Assembly (NCBI GenBank): GCA_021648845.1
Contig: JAKJHY010000037.1
Span: 1 to 45,200 of the forward strand
DNA length: 45,200 nucleotides
Direction of reading: 5' to 3'
From: Mycobacterium sp. MBM
Lineage (GTDB): Bacteria; Actinomycetota; Actinomycetes; Mycobacteriales; Mycobacteriaceae
In this document: positions 8,653-16,866 of the stretch, piece after piece
How the letters are laid out: each line of letters begins with the position of its first letter
Position numbering within the stretch: position 1 is the stretch's first letter
Program-made: the position numbers and the translations under genes
Notes under the pieces: generated by a model
Databases searched by the model: none
The model's input: only the letters and a program-made list of their open reading frames with translations
What the model was told of the DNA's origin: nothing

Positions 8653-8655
8653 CCG

Positions 8656-9012
8656 TCAGCTCAACGCATCGATGAGCGCCGCCAACTGCCCGGGTGACAC
8701 CGCCACCCCGCACTGGTGCCGCAGGTCGATCAACGGACGGGCGATGTTCTGCAGATCGAGGAACTCGCCGGGATGCCCGAGGAAGTAACCGCGTACCGAG
8801 TTCTCCGCATCGGCGGTGGACTGGTTGGCCGCTGCCGTCAGCACATCGTTGGCGCCCGGATGGGTGTCGAGATAACCACCCGCCTGCCCCAGCACACCGC
8901 TGGCCACAGTGGACAGATTGCTCGCCGAGCACGGCTCCGCCGCGGCGGCGGCCGGTGCGGCGATCATGGACGCGGCGATCCCGCCGAGGACGAGCGTGAC
9001 AAACGGTTTCAT
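8656..9012 (-). CDS. Hemophore-related secreted protein (Rv0203/Rv1174c-like)
   Basis: This 118-residue protein has a clear signal peptide (MKPFVTLVLGGIAASMIAAP, cleavage near AAAAAEP). The small helical mature domain has two cysteines (in EPCSASN and RHQCGV) and repeated leucine and HPG motifs (DTHPGAND, LGHPGEF). This is the pattern of the mycobacterial hemophore-related family typified by Rv0203, which binds haem outside the cell. Whether this member binds haem is not shown by the sequence. The ATG at 9012 is preferred because the signal peptide begins there; the very long frame upstream is antisense to the next gene. An 8-bp hairpin just upstream covers part of the ribosome-binding site. 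The neighbouring iron transport operon supports a role in iron or haem. Confidence 0.75.
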   Translation of the reverse strand: MKPFVTLVLGGIAASMIAAPAAAAAEPCSASNLSTVASGVLGQAGGYLDTHPGANDVLTAAANQSTADAENSVRGYFLGHPGEFLDLQNIARPLIDLRHQCGVAVSPGQLAALIDALS

Positions 9013-9014
9013 GG

Positions 9015-9034
9015 GTCGATCCTGCGGGATCGAC
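9015..9034 (-). promoter_or_regulatory. Perfect 8-bp inverted repeat over the ribosome-binding site
   Basis: GTCGATCC (9015-9022) pairs perfectly with GGATCGAC (9027-9034) around a four-base loop. In the mRNA of the hemophore-related gene the hairpin ends two bases before the ATG, and the only Shine-Dalgarno-like AGGA lies at the loop and 3' arm. It could hide the ribosome-binding site, or act in DNA as an operator. Confidence 0.55.
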
Positions 9035-9084
9035 GGCCGTCGCGCACCACCTTGTCGCGAACTGGATATGTCGGTGCACCCCGA

Positions 9085-9090
9085 TACCGT
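9085..9090 (+). promoter_or_regulatory. Candidate -10 element, leaderless start
   Basis: TACCGT fits TAnnnT and ends six bases before the ATG at 9097, which would place the first transcribed base on the start codon. No ribosome-binding site precedes that ATG, which fits a leaderless mRNA. Confidence 0.35.
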
Positions 9091-9096
9091 CGCGCC

Positions 9097-9978
9097 ATGT
9101 CGTCTCCCACCCTCGCCCGCCAGGTCGTCGTCCCGGCTCCGACCGGGGCCTTTGACGCAGATACGGCCATCGCCGCGGCCACCGATTTCTGCACCACATA
9201 CGACGTCGCCAAGAACACCCGGTACACGGTGGTCCCGAGGCTGGACCAGGCATTGCGAATCGCCGCACGGACCGGACCGGACCAGCGCTGGCGGCGAATG
9301 GCGCGGTGGTCGGCCAATTACGATATCGACGGAGTGCCGGAGACCGTCCTGCTCGTCGACGAGCGTGACATTCTCTACAACCTGTTCGTGGCCGGCCTGC
9401 CCGAGGCGGACTGGTTGCCGCCGAACACCGTCACCTCGGTGAGTCGCTGGGCACGGTTCTCCCCCGCGATGCGCCGGGCGCAGCGAATCGGGCTGGGCTG
9501 GATCCTGCCCGTTCAGCGCGAGGTCCTGCTTGTCCCGATGCCGACCACACGCTACGCCGACAGCTCCGCACGCGTTTTGCATTGCGATACCGGCCGCCCG
9601 GCCATCGAGTGGGCGGACGGGTGCGGACCGTTCTATCTGCACGGCACCGAGTTCGGGGAGGACGCGTATCGGACGGTGGTCGGCGGCGGTATGTCCGTCG
9701 CCGAGATCGCCGCCTTGACCAATGCCGGCCAGCGTTCGATCGCCATGCGCTACCTGACCTTCGATTCGGCCCAGGCTGCCGGGGCACGTCCGCTCGATGA
9801 CGGCGTGTACCGGCTGGCCCTGCCACCACGGCTGGCCAGGCAGTGCGGCGCCTTCGTCTACTTCACCCGTTTGGGAAGAAGTCAGTGCCTGCACTGGGTG
9901 GATCCGCGGACCGTAGGTCACGATCGGCGCGGGCAACCGGACCGGCGGATACCGGTGGGGTCGACGCGGCACCTGTGA
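9097..9978 (+). CDS. DUF6745-like protein of unknown function
   Basis: The 293-residue product has no signal peptide or membrane helix. Its C-terminal half contains the arrangement I associate with DUF6745-like proteins: a histidine followed by RPAIEWADGCGPFYLHG, then a segment MSVAEIAALTNAGQRSIAMR in which the family usually has an N-A-E/Q-x-R pattern. No enzyme motif is recognisable, and the family has no known function. The ATG at 9097 is chosen because the upstream part of the open frame is antisense to the hemophore-related gene; it has no ribosome-binding site and may be read from a leaderless transcript. It sits between the hemophore-related gene and the iron ABC operon, 51 bases before the latter. 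A link with iron is only positional. Confidence 0.7.
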   Translation: MSSPTLARQVVVPAPTGAFDADTAIAAATDFCTTYDVAKNTRYTVVPRLDQALRIAARTGPDQRWRRMARWSANYDIDGVPETVLLVDERDILYNLFVAGLPEADWLPPNTVTSVSRWARFSPAMRRAQRIGLGWILPVQREVLLVPMPTTRYADSSARVLHCDTGRPAIEWADGCGPFYLHGTEFGEDAYRTVVGGGMSVAEIAALTNAGQRSIAMRYLTFDSAQAAGARPLDDGVYRLALPPRLARQCGAFVYFTRLGRSQCLHWVDPRTVGHDRRGQPDRRIPVGSTRHL

Positions 9979-9982
9979 ATAT

Positions 9983-10001
9983 CGCGGGTAGGCCACCCTA
10001 T
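9983..10001. promoter_or_regulatory. IdeR (iron box)-like palindrome
   Basis: The 19 bases match the mycobacterial iron box TTAGGTTAGGCTAACCTAA at 12 positions, including the central TAGGC and CCTA, and form a palindrome GGGT-N5-ACCC. It lies 28 bases before the ferric-iron binding lipoprotein gene, where IdeR with bound Fe2+ would repress. The match is moderate; position and gene content give it weight. Confidence 0.45.
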
Positions 10002-10008
10002 CCTTATC

Positions 10009-10029
10009 GGGGGATGAAAGGATTCCCCC
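10009..10029 (+). promoter_or_regulatory. Hairpin abutting the start codon, ribosome-binding site in loop
   Basis: GGGGGA (10009-10014) pairs perfectly with TCCCCC (10024-10029), which is immediately followed by the ATG at 10030. The nine-base loop carries the AAAGG ribosome-binding site, so folding would present or restrict it. Confidence 0.45.
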
Positions 10030-11046
10030 ATGAGACTTCGGTTGAGCCGCATTGCCGCGGCGTTGTCCGTCATCGCGGTGGCCGCCTCGGCGACGGCATG
10101 CTCGTCCGGCGACGGGGGCGACGAACTGCTGATCTACAACGCCCAGCACGAGTCCCTGACCAAGGAATGGATCGACGCGTTCACCGCGGAGACCGGCATC
10201 AAGGTCACCTACCGGCAAGGCGGCGACACCGAACTGGGTAACCAGCTGATCGCCGAGGGCGACTCCTCCCCGGCCGATGTGTTCCTCACCGAGAATTCCC
10301 CGGCGATGGCCGCGGTCGAGGACGCCGGGCTCTTCGCCGATGTGGATGCCGCCACCGTGGAGCAGGTGCCCGCCGAGTACCGCCCGTCCACCAACAAGTG
10401 GACCGGCGTGGCGGCACGCACCACGGTGTTCGTCTACAACACGCAGAAACTCCAGCTGGGCGAGCTGCCCCGATCGATCATGGATCTAGAGCGGCCCGAG
10501 TGGAAGGGCCGCTGGGGTGCCCCGCCACCCAAGGCAGACTTTCAGGCAATCGTTGCCGCGATGCTGCAACTGACCGGCGAACAGGCCACCTCCGCGTGGC
10601 TGACCGGCATGAAGACCAATGCCACCCTGCTGCAGGACAATATCGCCACCCTGCGCGCGGTGAACGACGGTGAGATCGACGGCGGGATCATCTACCACTA
10701 CTACTGGTTCCGCGATCAGGCCAAGACCAAGGAGATGAGCGCCAACACCGCCCTGCACTATTTCCGCAACGAGGATCCGGGCGCGTTCATCAGCATCTCC
10801 GGTGGCGGCGTTCTGGAATCGAGCAAGAAGAAGGAACAGGCCCAGCAGTTCCTGAAGTTCGTCACCAGCAAGGCCGGACAGGAGGTCCTGGAGAAGGGCA
10901 CCTCGTTCGAGTACCCGGTGGCCAGCGGCGTACCCGCCAACCCGGCGCTCCCCCCGCTGGACACCCTGCAGGCACCCAAGGTCGACCCGTCCACGCTCAA
11001 CGCTGCCAAGGTGACCGACCTGATGACCAAAGCCGGCCTGCTCTAG
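10030..11046 (+). CDS. Ferric iron ABC transporter substrate-binding lipoprotein (FbpA/FutA-like)
   Basis: This 338-residue protein is the solute-binding part of an Fe3+ ABC importer. It has a lipoprotein signal peptide with a lipobox ending in Cys24 (SATAC), so it should be anchored on the outer face of the membrane. The mature part starts ELLIYNAQHESL, the typical first strand of FbpA-type proteins. It contains the paired tyrosines of YHYYWF (near residue 224) that bind ferric iron in this family. The ATG at 10030 follows an AAAGG ribosome-binding site inside a small hairpin, and an IdeR-like box lies just upstream, so iron repression is likely. It is followed without a gap by the permease and ATPase genes. 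Identification as an iron rather than another metal or sugar binder rests on the tyrosines and on family resemblance. Confidence 0.9.
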   Translation: MRLRLSRIAAALSVIAVAASATACSSGDGGDELLIYNAQHESLTKEWIDAFTAETGIKVTYRQGGDTELGNQLIAEGDSSPADVFLTENSPAMAAVEDAGLFADVDAATVEQVPAEYRPSTNKWTGVAARTTVFVYNTQKLQLGELPRSIMDLERPEWKGRWGAPPPKADFQAIVAAMLQLTGEQATSAWLTGMKTNATLLQDNIATLRAVNDGEIDGGIIYHYYWFRDQAKTKEMSANTALHYFRNEDPGAFISISGGGVLESSKKKEQAQQFLKFVTSKAGQEVLEKGTSFEYPVASGVPANPALPPLDTLQAPKVDPSTLNAAKVTDLMTKAGLL

Positions 11047-12609
11047 GTGGTCTCCACCCACACCGACCGCCCGACCGCCGGACCGCGACCGCCCGCCCGG
11101 CCCGGCGCCGTGCTCAGCGGCGGGATCGCACTCCTGGTCGCGGCGACCTTCGTCCCGCTGGGCTATGTCGTGTGGGCGGTGATCAGCACCGGCCCGGCAC
11201 GCATCTACGAGCTGGTGGTGCGACCGCGGGTCGGCGAGCTGCTGATCAACACCACCGGCCTCGTGCTGGTGACGGTGCCGTTGTGTGTGGTGCTCGGTAT
11301 CGGCGCGGCCTGGCTGGTCGAACGCACGGATGTGGCCGGCGCCGCGCTGTGGCGTCCGCTGCTGGTCGCCCCCCTGGCGGTGCCCGCCTTCATCAACAGT
11401 TATGCCTGGGTCAGCGTGTGGCCCTCGCTGCATGGGTTCGGCGCCGGGGTGTTGGTCAGCACCTTGTCGTACTTCCCGTTCGTTTTCCTGCCTGCGGCGG
11501 CCACCCTGCGCCGGCTGGATCCGTCCGTCGAGGAATCGGCACGGGCGCTGGGGTCTGGCACCGTCGGCGTCTTCTTTCGCGTGGTGTTGCCGCAGCTACG
11601 GCTGGCCGTGCTCGGCGGCGGACTGCTGATCGGGGTGCACCTGCTCGCCGAGTACGGCGCGTTCGCGATGTTGCGTTTCGCAACATTCACCACTGCCATT
11701 TTCGAACAGTTCCAGGCGACATTCGACGGTGCGGCCGGGGCCACCCTGGCCGGCGTGCTGGTGCTGCTGTGCCTGGTGCTGCTGCTGGGCGAGGCGCTGC
11801 TGCGTGGCAGTGCCCGATTCGCCAGGATCGGCTCCGGCGCGCCACGCCCGGCGGCGCCGATCCATTTGCGCGCGGTCAACATCCCGGCGGTGGCCGCGCT
11901 GGCCGTGCTCACCGTGCTGGCACTCGGGGTCCCGGTGTGGACGCTAGTGCGTTGGCTCTGGATCGGCGGCACCGCCGTCTGGGAGATCGCCGACCTGACC
12001 GAGGCGCTGGGACAGACCGCCGCGCTGGCCGCGTTAGCCGCCGCCGTCACCACCGTGGCGGCGTTCCCGTTCGCGTGGTTGGCGGTCCGCTACAGCGGGG
12101 CCTTCGCGCGCATGGTGGAGGGCGCCAACTTCGTCACCAGTTCCATGCCCGGCATCGTCACCGCGCTGGCGCTGGTCACCGTCGCCATCCGCTTCGCACC
12201 CCCGCTGTATCAGACCGCGGCGCTGGTGCTGTGCGCCTACGTGCTGATGTTCCTGCCGCGCGCGCTGGTGAGCCTGCGCTCCGGTCTGGCACAGGTGCCA
12301 CCCGGATTGGAGGAGGCCTCCAGGTCGCTGGGTGTGTCGCCGGCACGCAGTTTCGTGCGGGTCACACTGCGGCTGACCGCGCCCGCGGCCGGTGCGGGCG
12401 CGGCGTTGGTGTTCGTGGCGGTGGCCACCGAACTGACCGCGACGCTGCTGCTCGCGCCGACCGGCACGAGGACCTTGGCGATGCGGTTCTGGTCGCTGTC
12501 GAGCGAGCTGGATTACGCGGCCGCCGCACCGTACGCGCTGGTGCTGGTTGCGCTGTCGATCCCGGTGACGGTGGCGTTGTTCCGGCAGGCCACCAGGGGG
12601 CCATCATGA
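11047..12609 (+). CDS. Ferric iron ABC transporter permease (FbpB-like, fused double permease)
   Basis: The 520-residue membrane protein has about twelve transmembrane helices in two homologous halves, as in FbpB/HitB-type iron permeases in which two permease domains are fused. Each half has the cytoplasmic EAA loop that touches the ATPase: EESARALGSGTVGVFFR near residue 160 and LEEASRSLGVSPARSF near residue 420. Translation starts at a GTG at 11047 directly after the TAG of the binding protein, with no intergenic bases, and ends in an ATGA overlap with the ATPase gene. Tight coupling indicates one transcript and fixed stoichiometry. The substrate is assigned from the binding protein. Confidence 0.92.
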   Translation: MVSTHTDRPTAGPRPPARPGAVLSGGIALLVAATFVPLGYVVWAVISTGPARIYELVVRPRVGELLINTTGLVLVTVPLCVVLGIGAAWLVERTDVAGAALWRPLLVAPLAVPAFINSYAWVSVWPSLHGFGAGVLVSTLSYFPFVFLPAAATLRRLDPSVEESARALGSGTVGVFFRVVLPQLRLAVLGGGLLIGVHLLAEYGAFAMLRFATFTTAIFEQFQATFDGAAGATLAGVLVLLCLVLLLGEALLRGSARFARIGSGAPRPAAPIHLRAVNIPAVAALAVLTVLALGVPVWTLVRWLWIGGTAVWEIADLTEALGQTAALAALAAAVTTVAAFPFAWLAVRYSGAFARMVEGANFVTSSMPGIVTALALVTVAIRFAPPLYQTAALVLCAYVLMFLPRALVSLRSGLAQVPPGLEEASRSLGVSPARSFVRVTLRLTAPAAGAGAALVFVAVATELTATLLLAPTGTRTLAMRFWSLSSELDYAAAAPYALVLVALSIPVTVALFRQATRGPS

Positions 12610-13664
12610 CCGACCAGACGCTGGCCGTGCATGGCCTGACCAAGACGTTCACCGATCACCCGGTGCTCGACAGCGTGGACCTGACATTGGCGCAGGGCAG
12701 TATCACCGCCGTGGTGGGCGCCTCGGGATGTGGAAAGACCACTCTGTTGCGGCTGATCGCCGGCTTCGAGGCCCCCGATGCAGGCACCATCGACATCGGT
12801 GGGCGCCGCGTCGCGTCCGCCGGCGCCGGCCTTGCCCCGCACCGCCGCTCGGTCGGCTACGTCGCACAGGACGGTGCACTGTTCCCGCACTTGAGTGTCG
12901 GCGCCAATATCGCCTATGGGCTGCCCGGCCGGGCCCGCAGCGCAGCGGTCCGGGCCCGGGTCGCCGAACTGCTCGAAACCGTGTCACTGCAGCCGTCTTT
13001 CGCCATGCGCCGCCCCGATGAACTGTCCGGTGGCCAGCAACAGCGCGTCGCTCTGGCCCGCGCGATGGCCCGGCAACCTGCCGTGATGCTGCTCGACGAG
13101 CCGTTTTCGGCCCTCGATACGGGGCTGCGGGCTGCCACCCGCAAGGCCGTCATGAAGGTCCTCGCCGACACCGGGGTGACCACCCTGCTGGTCACCCACG
13201 ACCAGGGTGAGGCGCTGTCGGTCGCCGACCAGGTCGCCGTCATGCGCGACGGCCAATTCACCGGGGTGGGAACCCCGCAACAGGTGTACCGCACCCCCGG
13301 CAACCGGTTCACCGCCGAATTCCTCGGTGACTGCGTGTTCCTGCCGTGCACCGTGCGCGCCGGGACCGCCGACTGCGTGCTGGGCCGGATCCCGTTGGTC
13401 GCCGCGGCGCCGGACGGTCCGGCAACCTTGATGCTTCGCCCTGAACAGCTGGTCGCCGTCGAGATCACCGATACCACAACCGAACTGGAGCCAGGTATCG
13501 GAATCGTGGTGGGTTCGGAGTTTCTCGGACACGATGTGCTGCTGACCATCGACACCGGCGGTGACACGCCGCCGATCACCGTGCGCCAGCACAGTATCTC
13601 TGCGCCGGAAGTGTCGGCGAAAATCCGCATCGAGATACTCGGTGGCGCCCTGGTGCTGCCATGA
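12606..13664 (+). CDS. Ferric iron ABC transporter ATP-binding protein (FbpC-like)
   Basis: The 352-residue ATPase has all nucleotide-binding motifs: Walker A GASGCGKTT (about residues 38-46), the Q-loop before GALFPH, the signature LSGGQQQR, Walker B VMLLDEP and the switch histidine in LLVTHDQGEA. A C-terminal TOBE-like domain of about 110 residues follows, as in FbpC/PotA-type ATPases. It would energise iron import through the adjacent permease. The ATG at 12606 overlaps the stop of the permease gene (ATGA). Its own stop overlaps the ATG of the adenylation-acyltransferase gene in the same way, so that gene is part of the transport operon. Confidence 0.93.
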   Translation: MTDQTLAVHGLTKTFTDHPVLDSVDLTLAQGSITAVVGASGCGKTTLLRLIAGFEAPDAGTIDIGGRRVASAGAGLAPHRRSVGYVAQDGALFPHLSVGANIAYGLPGRARSAAVRARVAELLETVSLQPSFAMRRPDELSGGQQQRVALARAMARQPAVMLLDEPFSALDTGLRAATRKAVMKVLADTGVTTLLVTHDQGEALSVADQVAVMRDGQFTGVGTPQQVYRTPGNRFTAEFLGDCVFLPCTVRAGTADCVLGRIPLVAAAPDGPATLMLRPEQLVAVEITDTTTELEPGIGIVVGSEFLGHDVLLTIDTGGDTPPITVRQHSISAPEVSAKIRIEILGGALVLP

Positions 13665-16201
13665 GCCGTGTTCTTCGACACCTGCGGTCCTACGGTGAGC
13701 GGCCCGCGGTGCATACCGCCGATCAAACCGTGAGCTACCGATGCCTGGCCGATCGGGTGGCCCGAGCCGCCGCCGAGTTCGCCGGCGAACGCCGATTGAT
13801 CCTGCTGGAGACGCACAACGATCTCGCGACCCTGGTGCACTATCTGGGTGCGCTGTCGGGCGGACATGTGGTGCTACCGGTGCCACCGGGAGGTGATCAC
13901 GCCGATGTGCTGCGCACCTACCGCCCCGACACCATCGTCGACGCCACCGGTGTGCAGCACCGCACCGACGGCGGCCGGCATCGCCTGCACCCCGACCTCG
14001 CGCTGCTGCTGTCCACCTCCGGCAGCACCGGCTCGCCGAAGCTGGTTCGGCTCTCGGCGACCAATCTGGCGGCCAACGCCGAATCCATCGCGGAGTACCT
14101 CGATATTCGCGATACCGACTGTGCCGCAACGACCCTTCCGATGTCTTATTGCTACGGCCTGTCGGTGATCCACAGCCACCTGCTGCGCGGGGCCGCGCTG
14201 ATCCTGACCGATCTCTCGGTCATCGACGACGGGTTCTGGGAGCTGTTCGGCCGCCACCGCGGCACCTCCTTCGCCGGGGTGCCCTACACCTTCGACCTGC
14301 TGGACCGGATCGGGTTCGACACCATGGACCTGCCGCACCTGCGCTACCTCACGCAGGCCGGTGGCCGGCTGGAACCCGACCGGGTACGGCGGTTCGCCGA
14401 ACTCGGGCAACGGCGCGGCTGGCAGCTGTACGTCATGTACGGCGCCACCGAGGCCACCGCCCGGATGGCCTATCTGCCGCCCGAACTCGCGGTAACCCGG
14501 GCCGAGGCCATCGGGCGGGCCATCCCTGGGGGTCGCCTGTGGATCGACGGGACAGAAGGCGAGATCGGTGAACTCGTCTATCAGGGGCCCAATGTGATGA
14601 TGGGCTACGCCGAAAGCGCCGCAGATCTGGCGGCCGGCCCCGGTCCAACCGAGCTGCGCACCGGAGACCTGGCCAGGCGTGCCGAGGACGGGCTCTTCGA
14701 GATCGTGGGTCGCGCCAACAGATTCGCCAAGCTGTTCGGCCTGCGCATCGACCTGCAGCGGGTGGAATCCGCGCTGCGCGGGCGCGGAATCACCGCCCTG
14801 TGCACCACCGATGACGATATCCTCGTCACCGCCACCACCCATGACGCGCAGGCGGCGCGCAGCGCCGTCGCCGAGATCACCGGACTGCCGGCCGGGTCGG
14901 TGCGGGCCGTCACCGTGACCGAACTGCCGATGCTGCCCTCGGGTAAGCCCGACTATCCGGCGGTGCGCGCACTGCGAGACGAACCGACCGTCACGACCGC
15001 CCTGCGCGGGGTGTTCGCCGATGTGTTGCACCTGGACCCGGCCCAGATCGACGGCGATGCCAGCTTCGTGGACCTTGGCGGCAACTCGCTGAGCTACGTC
15101 ACGATGTCGGTGCGCATCGAGCGTGTGCTGCACGAGCTTCCGCCCGATTGGCATCGGCTACCGCTGCGTGAGCTCGAACAGCTCACCCCCGGCAGGCGCC
15201 GCTGGGTCTCGACGCTGGAAACCAGCGTGGCGCTGCGGGCGATCGCGATCGTGCTCATCGTCGGATCCCACGCCGAACTGTTCGAGATGTGGGGCGGCGC
15301 GCACATCCTGCTCGGTGTCGCCGGCTACAACTTCGCCCGGTTCTGCCTGACCTCGGCGCCGCGCGAAGATCGGATCCGGCACCTACGCGACACCATCGCC
15401 TGGATCGCGGCACCCGCCATCGCCTGGGTCGCGATCACCATGACCTTCAGTGACGACTATTCGTGGTCGAACCTGCTGCTGGCCAACAAGTTCCTCGGGC
15501 CGTTCGACAGCATGACCGCCGGCCGGCTGTGGTTCATCGAGGTGCTGGTGTGGACCCTGGTGTTGTTGACCCTCCTGCTGTGGGTGCCCGCGGTGGACCG
15601 GCTGGAACGGCGCGGCCCGTTCGCCTTCGCGTTGGTGTTCCTGGCCGTGGGGGTGGCGCTGCGGTACGACCCCCCGGGTCCCGACCCCGGCGAGGACGCC
15701 TGGTTCACCATGCTGTCCTTCTGGTTCTTCGCGGTGGGTTGGGCGGTGGCGAAATCCTCGACGGCGTGGCAGCGGGCCGCGATCACCGCACTGCTCGCGG
15801 TCGGGCTGTACGGCTACTTCGGCGACCCGGTGCGCGAAGCCCTGGTGTTCGGCGGGATCACCCTGATGATCTGGTTGCCCGCCATCCGTTGCCCGGTGCC
15901 GCTGACCGGCGTGCTCGCCACCGTGGCGGACGCCTCGCTGTACATCTACCTGACCCATTTCCAGATCTACCCGCTGTTCGGCGAACACCGACTGGCCGGT
16001 GTGCTCGCGGCGCTGCTGTTCGGGGTGATGCTGGCCCGGTTGGTGACGCGGGTGCGCGCCGCGGTGCATCAGCGGTCGGCGATCATCCCCTCCTGGACCA
16101 GGGTTGCGGCGATCACACCGTCGGCACGCACCAGCGACGCGGTCATCACACCGCGGCCGCCGCACGCCGCCGGAGACCGGGACTCCAGCAGGTTCCACTG
16201 A
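13661..16201 (+). CDS. Adenylation-PCP-acyltransferase-3 fusion protein
   Basis: Three parts are visible in 846 residues. An acyl-adenylating ANL enzyme fills about 1-440: P-loop STSGSTGSPK (118-127), YGATE (260-264), TGDL (334-337) and catalytic Lys429 in PSGKPDY. A carrier domain follows at about 445-510, with the phosphopantetheine serine in DLGGNSL (Ser476). The C-terminal third, from about 520, is a multi-helix membrane domain of the acyltransferase-3 type, starting ALRAIAIVLIVGSHAE with its conserved His. It could load an acid on its own carrier and pass it to an acceptor at the membrane; the substrate cannot be read from the sequence. It is translationally coupled to the iron ABC operon (ATGA), which suggests a role with an iron-binding metabolite. 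The last ~45 residues are encoded antisense to tesB and may be dispensable. Confidence 0.85.
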   Translation: MSRVLRHLRSYGERPAVHTADQTVSYRCLADRVARAAAEFAGERRLILLETHNDLATLVHYLGALSGGHVVLPVPPGGDHADVLRTYRPDTIVDATGVQHRTDGGRHRLHPDLALLLSTSGSTGSPKLVRLSATNLAANAESIAEYLDIRDTDCAATTLPMSYCYGLSVIHSHLLRGAALILTDLSVIDDGFWELFGRHRGTSFAGVPYTFDLLDRIGFDTMDLPHLRYLTQAGGRLEPDRVRRFAELGQRRGWQLYVMYGATEATARMAYLPPELAVTRAEAIGRAIPGGRLWIDGTEGEIGELVYQGPNVMMGYAESAADLAAGPGPTELRTGDLARRAEDGLFEIVGRANRFAKLFGLRIDLQRVESALRGRGITALCTTDDDILVTATTHDAQAARSAVAEITGLPAGSVRAVTVTELPMLPSGKPDYPAVRALRDEPTVTTALRGVFADVLHLDPAQIDGDASFVDLGGNSLSYVTMSVRIERVLHELPPDWHRLPLRELEQLTPGRRRWVSTLETSVALRAIAIVLIVGSHAELFEMWGGAHILLGVAGYNFARFCLTSAPREDRIRHLRDTIAWIAAPAIAWVAITMTFSDDYSWSNLLLANKFLGPFDSMTAGRLWFIEVLVWTLVLLTLLLWVPAVDRLERRGPFAFALVFLAVGVALRYDPPGPDPGEDAWFTMLSFWFFAVGWAVAKSSTAWQRAAITALLAVGLYGYFGDPVREALVFGGITLMIWLPAIRCPVPLTGVLATVADASLYIYLTHFQIYPLFGEHRLAGVLAALLFGVMLARLVTRVRAAVHQRSAIIPSWTRVAAITPSARTSDAVITPRPPHAAGDRDSSRFH

Positions 16202-16866
16202 TCGGCGCGGACCTGGCGATGAAACCAGACCGAGGAATCGGTGGTCCCGCTGCGGTGCGTACGGTCGGCCATCGAGATTCCGTGTACGGCCAGGATCGGG
16301 TCGACGCCGTACAGGTCGGTGATATAGACGGCGACCAGGGTGTGGATCAGCGGATCGTCGGGCAACTCGACGGTGGTCCGCCACCACAGCCGCCGCATGA
16401 ACTCACCGTCGACCATCTCGTCTTCGACCCGGACGTCGAGTTCGTCCAGCGGAAGTGCCGGTGCCGGACCGGGCGGCCCGGTGCGCTCCAACGTGTCCGG
16501 GTGCGCCGGCATCACCGGCCGCGTGCCGTGCTCGGGGCCGACCAGGGCAGCGGAGAACGACACCGTTGCGATGTTGAGTAGCCGGTCGTGCTGGCGGGCC
16601 GACACCCGGCGCGCCGCAGCGGTCCGTCCGTCGTAGACCCGTTCGACCTGATAGTCCGCGCCGTCACCGGCGTCGCCGCCGCGCAGGAACTGTAGGTGCA
16701 GATTCGTCGGTCGTTTCTCGGCGTCCACCGTCGCGCACGCCGCGGCCAGACTCTGCGCCGCGAACAACCCACCGAACGCCCGTTTGCCGGGCGGTCCGGC
16801 GGCCGGGCCGCGCCAGCGGTCCTCGCCGGCCGGCGCCAGCGTCAGAAGGTCCAGCAGCGTACTCAC
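16069..16866 (-). CDS. tesB: Acyl-CoA thioesterase II-like, double hot-dog fold
   Basis: The 265-residue product is a TesB-type thioesterase that hydrolyses acyl-CoA to free acid and CoA. Recognisable segments are the N-terminal KRAFGGLFAAQSLAAA (hot-dog helix, about residues 28-43), NLHLQFLRGG, and the second hot-dog's HGISMADRTHRS with the following SSVWFHRQ. The GTG at 16866 overlaps the stop of the CoA-transferase gene (GTGA), so the two are one transcription unit and probably act on the same class of CoA thioester. The much longer open frame upstream is a frame shadow of the CoA-transferase. Its 3' end overlaps that of the convergent fusion gene by 133 bases. Confidence 0.88.
   Translation of the reverse strand: MSTLLDLLTLAPAGEDRWRGPAAGPPGKRAFGGLFAAQSLAAACATVDAEKRPTNLHLQFLRGGDAGDGADYQVERVYDGRTAAARRVSARQHDRLLNIATVSFSAALVGPEHGTRPVMPAHPDTLERTGPPGPAPALPLDELDVRVEDEMVDGEFMRRLWWRTTVELPDDPLIHTLVAVYITDLYGVDPILAVHGISMADRTHRSGTTDSSVWFHRQVRADQWNLLESRSPAACGGRGVMTASLVRADGVIAATLVQEGMIADR

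Noticed and set aside
8656..10218. Long minus-strand frame reading through the DUF6745-like gene
   Set aside because: Only the 3' part with the signal peptide looks like a protein; the rest is antisense to a better-supported gene, as often happens in high-G+C DNA.
11172..12605. Plus-strand frame extending the ATPase gene far upstream
   Set aside because: It is a frame shadow of the permease gene with arginine-rich noise. The real start is the ATGA overlap at 12606.
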